Source: Butyrivibrio sp. INlla16 (GTDB lineage Bacteria > Bacillota > Clostridia > Lachnospirales > Lachnospiraceae). From it: DNA of 64,000 nt. Location of the stretch: the NCBI RefSeq assembly GCF_900104155.1, contig NZ_FMYB01000012.1:36689-100688 (forward strand), in the 5' to 3' direction. This document shows positions 27,488 to 34,238 of the stretch, piece after piece. A program made the position numbers and the translations under genes. Positions within the stretch are counted from its first letter, which is position 1; every line of letters starts with the position of its first letter. The notes beneath the pieces are model-generated. The model was not told where the DNA came from, did not search any database, and worked only from the letters and a program-made list of their open reading frames with translations.

Positions 27488-28150
27488 TTATTCAAATACA
27501 ATTTCGTAGTCCGATGCAGAAGGGAAATTCCTTATAAAATTCATCACCAAATTCTTTGCCTGCTCATCGGATCTTTCCAGAATTCCGCTGTCAAGCGCCT
27601 TCTGTTTCGCTGTGTTTTCAAACTCAGCAAGAGAAATATTATAATCCTCAAGCTTCAGCGGATTCCACAATGAGTCCTTTTCAGAATAAATCTTGAAGGT
27701 ATCCTTATCGACATTCACCGTCTGTATCTCAGACTCCGGCATATGGACCGTGAGCTTCTTTTCTTTCTCATCCTTGGTGATCTCGATTTTCTCAAAATCG
27801 ATCCCCGCCATGACCGCACCGTCATAACTGTACATGAACTCAGAGGATGTAGGCAGCACGCTCAGAATTTTCTTTTCCTTGGTGTACTTCTCAACCTGCG
27901 TAAAATAGTACTCCTGCGTCAGCAGTATCCCCATATTTGAAAGTCCGTCCTGTATCGTCTCGGTGCTTATTGACACCAGGACCTTATCCTTTTGAGGCTT
28001 CATCTGCGCTATCGGTGTTTCCCCCTGGATCTCATCCGGGGCGGACTTTTTATCCCTGATATATCCACACACCAGTATGATCATTACAACAACCGATAAA
28101 CCGATAATTACCAAATAGATGTTTTTCTTTGTCTGATCTGAAAAGTTCAT
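27488..28150 (-). CDS. DUF4230 membrane-anchored protein
   Basis: A 220-residue protein with one N-terminal membrane segment (about residues 11-30, NIYLVIIGLSVVVMIILVCG) and an extracellular domain of the DUF4230 family (KVLVSISTETIQDGLSNMG, then GIDFEKIEIT). The function of that family is not known. The start used, MNFSDQTKK, has GGAGGG seven bases upstream; a longer frame adds 46 residues over the promoter region. It is first in a two-gene operon and is divergent from the esterase gene. Confidence 0.85.
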   Translation of the reverse strand: MNFSDQTKKNIYLVIIGLSVVVMIILVCGYIRDKKSAPDEIQGETPIAQMKPQKDKVLVSISTETIQDGLSNMGILLTQEYYFTQVEKYTKEKKILSVLPTSSEFMYSYDGAVMAGIDFEKIEITKDEKEKKLTVHMPESEIQTVNVDKDTFKIYSEKDSLWNPLKLEDYNISLAEFENTAKQKALDSGILERSDEQAKNLVMNFIRNFPSASDYEIVFE

Positions 28151-28306
28151 ACTTTGCCCTCCGTTTTTCCTGAATGTGGGGTATCGCACATTATCATTGT
28201 AAAACGGTTTTTTGCAAAAATATATTGCCGATTTCGCAATTTCCGATAGGTTTATTCCTCTATCTTTCTCTATAATATGTATTATCAATTATAAGGAGGA
28301 TGACAA

Positions 28307-29155
28307 ATGGACTTTATATACGAAATGCCCTCAAAAATGCTTTCTGAACAACCCAACAAAGGACGCATAGAAGTTCTGGAATATGATTCACAGACCTATG
28401 ATGACGAGGCACGCATTCTGCACAAAAAAGCGCTTGTATATCTGCCTTGCGGATATGATGAATCAAAGAAATACAACATTCTCTACTTGTTGCACGGCGG
28501 TGCCTGCAATCATAATTACTGGTTCAAGGATTTTCCGGAGACAGTTACCATCCTGGATAACATGTTTGCAGAAAAAATATGTGATCCTTGCATCATAGTA
28601 ACTCCTACCTTCTACCATGATGAAGAGGACCAGCACACACATGATGAATCCAGATGCGAGAACTTCAGATACGAGATCAGAAAGGATCTGATTCCTGCTG
28701 TCGAGGGTAAGTATTCCGGCTTTTCAGATAAAAATGTTTCGGAAGAAAACTTGATAAAAACCAGAGACCACCGAGCTTTTGCTGGTCTTTCCCTCGGTTC
28801 CATGACCACCTATCGCGCTGCTTTTTATAACAACTTTGATCTGTTTGCATGGTACGGCCCCTTCTCGGGATGCTGCGGGCCTTTCGGCGATCACTCGGTT
28901 GAGGTAGAGAGAATCTGCAAGACTCTGGCTGACGGAAAGGCAAACGGCTTCGATCTCAAATACATGCTTTGCTGCAACGGCGATAAGGACATTGCCTTCG
29001 AAGAGCACAAGGATATCATGGAAAAGGCTGTCGCCAAGTCAGACCTTCTCATTCAGGGACAGAACTATGATTTCTACATCATCCCCGGCGGAGTTCATGA
29101 CATCAAGGCATGGCAGCTTCACCTGTACCACGCACTTCAGGTATTTTTCAAATAA
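28307..29155 (+). CDS. Cytoplasmic alpha/beta-hydrolase esterase (CE1/feruloyl esterase-like)
   Basis: A 282-residue serine hydrolase of the putative-esterase family that includes feruloyl and acetylxylan esterase domains. The oxyanion stretch YLLHGGACNHNYWF (about 64-77), the nucleophile elbow GLSLGS and the C-terminal GGVHDIKAW supply Ser and His of the triad. No signal peptide is present, so it would act on imported esters. AAGGAGGATGACAA precedes the ATG, and a TATAAT lies 30 bases further up. It is the only rightward gene in this stretch and ends in a strong terminator. Confidence 0.85.
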   Translation: MDFIYEMPSKMLSEQPNKGRIEVLEYDSQTYDDEARILHKKALVYLPCGYDESKKYNILYLLHGGACNHNYWFKDFPETVTILDNMFAEKICDPCIIVTPTFYHDEEDQHTHDESRCENFRYEIRKDLIPAVEGKYSGFSDKNVSEENLIKTRDHRAFAGLSLGSMTTYRAAFYNNFDLFAWYGPFSGCCGPFGDHSVEVERICKTLADGKANGFDLKYMLCCNGDKDIAFEEHKDIMEKAVAKSDLLIQGQNYDFYIIPGGVHDIKAWQLHLYHALQVFFK

Positions 29156-29162
29156 AATAATT

Positions 29163-29212
29163 AAGCGCTTCCGAGAGTATTTTTTTATACTTCCCTGAAG
29201 CGCTTATTTTTT
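29163..29212 (+). terminator. Intrinsic terminator of the esterase gene
   Basis: Nine-base outer arms AAGCGCTTC/GAAGCGCTT with an inner AGTAT/ATACT pair around a T-rich loop, then ATTTTTT. It reaches the stop codon of the converging radical SAM gene and may serve both. Confidence 0.85.
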
Positions 29213-30287
29213 AACTTGTAAGTTCTTTTAGCAGACAAAGCCGTTGCTTATTATTTTCGAAATCCCAAGTGTGGCAGGAGCCTCCCATGCAGAATTTGCG
29301 GCAGTCGCAGTTTTTACAGTTTTCATCATTCTCTGCCCTGTCATAGCGGAAGACCTTGAACTCATTATTCCAGATATCGGTAAAACTGCGATCATGGATA
29401 TTTCCCTGAATGGTCTTCGGCGTTCTTTCTATATCAAGACAGGCCATCACATCACCCTTGGAAGTGATGCTGGCGACGGTAATTCCTGCCATGCAGGTAA
29501 AGTACCAATCTCTTACTTCCCCTTCGTATTTGAGGCCAAGATAATGAAAACAGCCATAGGTAACAGGCATGTTCATAAGCCTTTTATTCCTGATAAATTC
29601 CATCAGGTTCTTATGATCCTCAGAAGTAAGTAGTAGCTCCGAATGATCAAGAGCCCTTCCTATTGGCTCTATGCCCATAATTCTCCAGCTGTCTATGTCC
29701 AGGCCGCACATAATTTCATACAGGTCATCGAGCTCGCTCATGGTCTCATGATTAACCACAGTAGTCACCTGAATCGCTTTCACGAAATCAGCATCAATAA
29801 GATTCTGTATTCCCGCCATTGCAAGATCGTATGCCCCGTCTTTTCCGCGAAGCCTGTCATGAGTAGTTTTTAATCCATCGATACTTATTGATACACTGGC
29901 CATACCGCATCTTTTCAGCATAGCCGCCACTTCAGGCGTTATGAGGGTTCCGTTTGTGGTCATTCCCCAGGTAAAACCAAGAGAATGTGCATAACTGAGA
30001 ATCTCTTCAAAATGCGGATATAGTAAAGGTTCTCCGCCGGTGATATTTATCTGCGGAAGCTTACCTTCAAAGTCCACTTTTACCTGATCCAGGATTCTCT
30101 TCCAGTCATCTGCAGTCATCTCGTCAGCACTGACATCACCGCATCTTGATCCGCAGTGAAGGCAATACTCATTACACCTAAGCGTCAATTCAAAAAACAG
30201 CTGTGTGAGAAGAGGCTTCTCAATCAGCTGTTTTCTTACTCCCGCCTGGAGCTGCAAATGCTCGGTTTTGATATCAGCATCACTCAT
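29211..30287 (-). CDS. Radical SAM/SPASM enzyme coupled to a small lipoprotein gene
   Basis: A 358-residue radical SAM protein. The 4Fe-4S motif is Cys38, Cys42 and Cys45 in RCNEYCLHC; GGEPLLYP and SIDG follow. The C-terminal 90 residues are a SPASM domain holding extra clusters, with Cys in TCMAG, ACLDIE, NCKNCDCRKFCMGGSC and RLCLL. SPASM enzymes mostly modify ribosomally made peptides. The start chosen, MSDADIK, overlaps the lipoprotein stop by eight bases (ATGAGTGA) with AGAGG six bases upstream, so translation is coupled. The natural substrate candidate is therefore that lipoprotein or the FN3 protein before it. A longer frame would run through the lipoprotein gene. Confidence 0.9.
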   Translation of the reverse strand: MSDADIKTEHLQLQAGVRKQLIEKPLLTQLFFELTLRCNEYCLHCGSRCGDVSADEMTADDWKRILDQVKVDFEGKLPQINITGGEPLLYPHFEEILSYAHSLGFTWGMTTNGTLITPEVAAMLKRCGMASVSISIDGLKTTHDRLRGKDGAYDLAMAGIQNLIDADFVKAIQVTTVVNHETMSELDDLYEIMCGLDIDSWRIMGIEPIGRALDHSELLLTSEDHKNLMEFIRNKRLMNMPVTYGCFHYLGLKYEGEVRDWYFTCMAGITVASITSKGDVMACLDIERTPKTIQGNIHDRSFTDIWNNEFKVFRYDRAENDENCKNCDCRKFCMGGSCHTWDFENNKQRLCLLKELTS

Positions 30288-30477
30288 TTTCAGCCTCTTC
30301 TGATTCCTCTGCCGTGCTATCTGTTTCATTATTTCCGGTCTCTTCGGATGCGATATAACCATCCTGAGCCGGTTCTACCATTGTTGACGGGCCATAGCCA
30401 CATGCAGCAGTCGAAAGAAAAAGTGCTGCCATTCCGACTGTTGTGGCTATTACCACCTTTTTATTTAAAGGTTTCAT
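30280..30477 (-). CDS. Small acidic lipoprotein, candidate radical SAM substrate
   Basis: A 65-residue precursor: Lys-rich start, a hydrophobic segment (about 8-22) and a lipobox-like LSTAAC with Cys26. The predicted mature chain starts CGYGPSTMVEP and continues as an Asp/Glu/Thr/Ser-rich tail. The lipobox has Thr at -3, which is unusual. It begins five bases after the FN3 gene stop and ends inside the radical SAM start. From memory this recalls the rSAM/lipoprotein systems in which a short CxYG lipoprotein accompanies a SPASM enzyme; identity is not proven. A TTG five codons upstream is an alternative start. Confidence 0.75.
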   Translation of the reverse strand: MKPLNKKVVIATTVGMAALFLSTAACGYGPSTMVEPAQDGYIASEETGNNETDSTAEESEEAENE

Positions 30478-30482
30478 ATTTT

Positions 30483-31508
30483 TTAATTCCAACTTTGAGC
30501 ATATATGAAGCTACTGTATCTGCCATTATTATATGAGATGTAGTTCATACCGGAATTATATCTCTGACCGTTTACATCCTTGAAGGACTGAACAAATACA
30601 TAGTACTTTTTGTTTGACTTAAACTTCTTTTTCTTAAACTTCTTGATTACTGCTCTGCCGGTGCTTGCCTTACAGGTCTTAACCTTTGTAAACTTGCCGC
30701 CCTTCTTGGTTGCAATATAAATGTAGTATCCTGATACATCATCAACCTTTTCCCAGTCAACGATAAGCTTTCCGCCTGATACATGTACATCAAGGCCAAG
30801 CTGAGTCTGTCCTCTCCTCGGCTTAGCGCCCGGCTGAGTCATAAGGTAAGTCCAGGGTGACCATTCAGAATAAACTCTCTGCTCCTGTCTATTATTTATA
30901 TCAGAATAAGCTCTTATCTGTACCTTATAAATCTTGTTGTTCTTTACAGGCTCACTGAAAGTTCCACCTGTACAAGTTCCCTGGTCGATAACATTGCCTC
31001 TTGAATCTGTGAAGATATACTCATATCCATCTGCACAAGCCTGCTTATCCCACTCAATCCAACATGTAAGAGCTGCTCTATACCACTCTTTCTGTCTGGG
31101 TACTGCAACTCCGGGCTGAGTTTTGCAATGTTTTGTTGAAGCGTACATGCTATTCTTATATCCGGGAGTTCCTATAGCAAAACAAACTGTGCTGTGAGGC
31201 GCAAGATTGCTGATAGTATATGAAGTCTGTCCCTTCGGAACTGCTATCTGTCTGCTTTCAGCCATAGCCTTGGCCTGTTTTCCGGCATTACCGCTATCAG
31301 GATCAGTACTATAACCAATATAGTCCACACCCGGTCCTGTATGAGTCCATGATATTGTAACAGAAGTCTCTGTCTGGGCTGTTTGCATTATATTACTAAC
31401 ATAGCCATAACTAGCAGCCTTGGTGGAATCCCCACCCATGGTGAATACAATTGCAAATGCTGCCATTGCAACAAGCATCTGCGAGAATTTGAAGAACTTT
31501 TCTTTCAT
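30483..31508 (-). CDS. Secreted FN3-like protein, first gene of the lipoprotein/rSAM unit
   Basis: A 341-residue exported protein. The signal peptide covers about residues 1-30 (MKEKFFKFSQMLVAMAAFAI..TKAAS). Three fibronectin type III-like modules of about 100 residues follow, with ETSVTISWTHTG, RAALTCWIEWDK and GGKLIVDWEKVDDVSGYYIY as strand B-C hallmarks. Cys residues are present in the first two modules. There is no anchor. The start has GGAGGAAAAGGGG upstream, and a promoter lies at 31589-31618. Only five bases separate it from the lipoprotein gene, so the three genes form one unit. Its partner or ligand is unknown. Confidence 0.85.
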   Translation of the reverse strand: MKEKFFKFSQMLVAMAAFAIVFTMGGDSTKAASYGYVSNIMQTAQTETSVTISWTHTGPGVDYIGYSTDPDSGNAGKQAKAMAESRQIAVPKGQTSYTISNLAPHSTVCFAIGTPGYKNSMYASTKHCKTQPGVAVPRQKEWYRAALTCWIEWDKQACADGYEYIFTDSRGNVIDQGTCTGGTFSEPVKNNKIYKVQIRAYSDINNRQEQRVYSEWSPWTYLMTQPGAKPRRGQTQLGLDVHVSGGKLIVDWEKVDDVSGYYIYIATKKGGKFTKVKTCKASTGRAVIKKFKKKKFKSNKKYYVFVQSFKDVNGQRYNSGMNYISYNNGRYSSFIYAQSWN

Positions 31509-31588
31509 TCCCCTTTTCCTCCCTAAAATATAAAACAAAAATTGATAGTATCGTTGATAACGTTCCCTCTGAAAGTTACCAGTTTCTT

Positions 31589-31618
31589 ATCATAACAGTT
31601 TTTCATTATTAATTTCAA
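31589..31618 (-). promoter_or_regulatory. Promoter of the FN3-lipoprotein-rSAM unit
   Basis: On the minus strand TTGAAA (31613-31618) and TATGAT (31589-31594) are 18 bases apart. It implies the unit is expressed separately from the transglutaminase genes upstream. The leader of about 75 bases ends in a good GGAGG site. Confidence 0.5.
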
Positions 31619-31646
31619 GTATTTCTTTTATCCCCGAAAAAATTGT

Positions 31647-32194
31647 TCATCCCTTTTTAAATTTGAACTTAGCCTTCTTGGCTCCTGCCTTCTTGAGCTT
31701 TTTCACAATCTTGTTATAAGTTAAGCCATGTTGTAGAGCTTACCTTCTTTCCGCCCGCCAGGAACAGTTTATAAGGATACCCGACACTGTTTGAATCACA
31801 GTTGGTGACATCAACAAGATAGATTTTTCCATCATCCATACGCACATGATTCCACATGTGGCCTTCAGATTCCTTACCATCACTCATTGTTCCCGTTATG
31901 ATGTAGCATTCAATCAAACTGTTTTCAAATGTACTGCCATCACAAAGATACTTGAAGGCCTTCGCATACCCTTCACATACAACATTTCTTTTTATACGCC
32001 TGCTTATGCATGAAGCCTTCAAGAAGTTCTTCAGATTCGCCCGCATTATCAGTTATGAAAACTTCTTCAGGTTCTGTCTGTATAAAAATAACAGCCTCTG
32101 ATGCATGTACACCCATGCCAGAAGCTGTTAATATAGCACTTCCAATCATCAAACCTGCCACCGCAGTCAAAACATTGGAAAATCTCTTGTTCAT
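31647..32194 (-). pseudogene. Decayed transglutaminase surface protein, third paralogue
   Basis: Three pieces in different frames. First, a signal peptide and acidic spacer (MNKRFSNVLTAVAGLMIGSA..) run to a TGA after KKKCCM. Second, in another frame, comes the transglutaminase core RNVVCEGYAKAFKYL, GHMWNHV and YLVDVTNCD, holding the catalytic Cys, His and Asp, to a stop after WLNL. Third, in yet another frame, comes the tail IVKKLKKAGAKKAKFKFKKG, the same tail that ends the intact neighbour. The frame change falls in an A-rich run. The N-terminal helical part, Ig-like modules and LRR of the relatives are missing, so there have been deletions as well as frameshifts. Confidence 0.8.
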
Positions 32195-32240
32195 TTCTTA
32201 AATACCCTCCGGAAACATATACAAAAATTTTATTTTTTAA

Positions 32241-34223
32241 TCATCCCTTTTTATAGATGAAAACAGCCTTATTCGCTCCAGCCTGTTTGAATTTCTTTAC
32301 AAGCTTTTCAAACATCTTCCTGTTCTTGCAAATAATTGTGATCCTGGCTCCATCCTTTATGCCCGCAAAACTGCCTGACACGATTGTACTTAGGCTGTTG
32401 CCCCTTACTGTAATCTTATCGAGATTCTTGCAGCCCCTAAAGGCGCCCTTGCCAATTTTGGTAATATTTCTACCCAGACTGAGAGTCTTTAATTTCTTGC
32501 AATTTTTATAGGAATTCGCCTTAATTTCAACGATTTTATAGGTTTTGCCGTTGTAGATGACGCTATCGCCAATCTTCACCTTTTTGACCTTCTTGTTGCT
32601 CTGCTTTGTCACAGCAACACTGTCAGAAGAGACTACCAGATAGTTCTTGTCACTACTGCTGATATTATCTCCGATAGCAGTCTCCTGCTCTTTATTATCT
32701 GCATTATCACCATTGTTGTTAAAAATCTCGGTATAGTCGATATTATCGTCTTTAGCAGCATTATTGTCAGCACTTACCGTAAACAGGCAGGAAGCCTCAT
32801 ATTCTCCATCGTAAGTCGAAACCGTGACATATGCGCTGCCTGTGCCTACAATCCTGTATCGGCCGTTTTCATCCACCGTGACAACCTGCGTATTTTTACT
32901 TGAAAAGACAAGCGTCTTATTCGTTGCATTTGCAGGAGTTATCGTCGCTGTAAGGACTCCTTCTGTGCCGATATCAGCTCCTGTAGCTTTCACAGTCTGA
33001 GGATCAATAGATATACCTGTAACTTCAACATACTGAACGTCACCACCGGAAGCAAGAAGTGTTTTAATATTCTCCCAGCTATACTGTGTTGACGTCGCTT
33101 TTGGAGAATTTGTTGAAAAACCATCCCTGTATCTGGTAATTGTTACCTGCGTAGAACCATCAGTATATGAATAATTAGATATCTGAGCCGTTGTCAGATG
33201 ATAAAAACGATGCCTTTCCTCATACTCTGTTTCCGCAGACACTCCGCTGATCGTATCATCATCATCCCAGGTGACATCAACCTCGTACCACTGGCCTGAC
33301 TGCTTGACGATATTCCAGGCATGGCCGCCGCCATCAGCCATTCCGCCTATAACCATAGAATGGATTCCCACCCCTTCCAGCAAATATTCATAAGCCATGG
33401 AGTATCCATCGCAAACTGATAGGCCTCTAAAAAGCGCACCATAAGCAGTGTGCCCTAACTGAGCAGGATTATTTGCACAATCAGGATTATTTACACAATC
33501 AAAATCATATGTAGTGATTGACATGAGCTTATCGTGAATTGCAAGCTCTTTTCCCAAAACTCCGTTTGCACTTGTTATGCTCTGATCAGAGAGGAACTCG
33601 GTTCTCTTAGCTTTCATTGAACTTGTAGTCTGATCAAACCAGGCCTGATTATAAACAGAATCGGAAGAAACCAGAAAAAGATATGTGTTATATTTTATTT
33701 CATTCCCATAATTAACCGGCTCATAGGCTATCTGAATATCAGACATCGTAAGCTGCAGCAAATCCGGATGATCATATCTGACTGCTTCGTATGCATCCTG
33801 TAAATCCTGGTCGTAGACTGAAAATACAGCAGTCTCATATTTTGCAAGCGGTGCAAGCTCGGTGTAGCTTACATTGTCTACATCTGTTCCATAAGCAAAG
33901 ACATGACTGCTTGCTGCCATAAACGCTCTGTAGATAATCCTGGCATTATCACTCAGGTAATTATAATGTGTGCCCGTTGCGACCCCGGTATTGTAATTGG
34001 TACTGCCAAGGACCTTCGACTTCGTCCCTGTTACAGTTCGTTCTGCCAACTCTACACTTTCCGGCATGCGAAGCTTTACAAGGTCATTGGTCTTCCTTAA
34101 ATATTGATTTTTGGGCGCGGCATTAACAGCTATATTTGTGAACGGTATTCCACCCAGGATGGACACCGCCACAAACACAGACACCATAAGCGAATATATT
34201 CTTTTCATATGCTTTTCGCCCAT
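32241..34223 (-). CDS. Secreted transglutaminase-like protein with Ig-like and LRR_5 domains
   Basis: A 660-residue exported protein. Order of parts: signal peptide (1-35); a helical N-terminal region; a transglutaminase-like papain-fold core with Cys271 (CDGYSMAYEYLLEG), His301 (GGGHAWN) and Asp316 (EVDVTWDDD); a Big_2 Ig-like module (TGISIDPQTV..STYDGEYEASCLFTV); and a C-terminal BspA-type leucine-rich tail (SYKNCKKLKTLSLGRNITKI). The catalytic triad is complete; action as cross-linker, protease or binder is unknown. It lies 15 bases after the larger paralogue. A second Met (MKRIYSLM) five codons in is an equally good start. Confidence 0.85.
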   Translation of the reverse strand: MGEKHMKRIYSLMVSVFVAVSILGGIPFTNIAVNAAPKNQYLRKTNDLVKLRMPESVELAERTVTGTKSKVLGSTNYNTGVATGTHYNYLSDNARIIYRAFMAASSHVFAYGTDVDNVSYTELAPLAKYETAVFSVYDQDLQDAYEAVRYDHPDLLQLTMSDIQIAYEPVNYGNEIKYNTYLFLVSSDSVYNQAWFDQTTSSMKAKRTEFLSDQSITSANGVLGKELAIHDKLMSITTYDFDCVNNPDCANNPAQLGHTAYGALFRGLSVCDGYSMAYEYLLEGVGIHSMVIGGMADGGGHAWNIVKQSGQWYEVDVTWDDDDTISGVSAETEYEERHRFYHLTTAQISNYSYTDGSTQVTITRYRDGFSTNSPKATSTQYSWENIKTLLASGGDVQYVEVTGISIDPQTVKATGADIGTEGVLTATITPANATNKTLVFSSKNTQVVTVDENGRYRIVGTGSAYVTVSTYDGEYEASCLFTVSADNNAAKDDNIDYTEIFNNNGDNADNKEQETAIGDNISSSDKNYLVVSSDSVAVTKQSNKKVKKVKIGDSVIYNGKTYKIVEIKANSYKNCKKLKTLSLGRNITKIGKGAFRGCKNLDKITVRGNSLSTIVSGSFAGIKDGARITIICKNRKMFEKLVKKFKQAGANKAVFIYKKG

Positions 34224-34238
34224 TAACTTCTAAAACCC

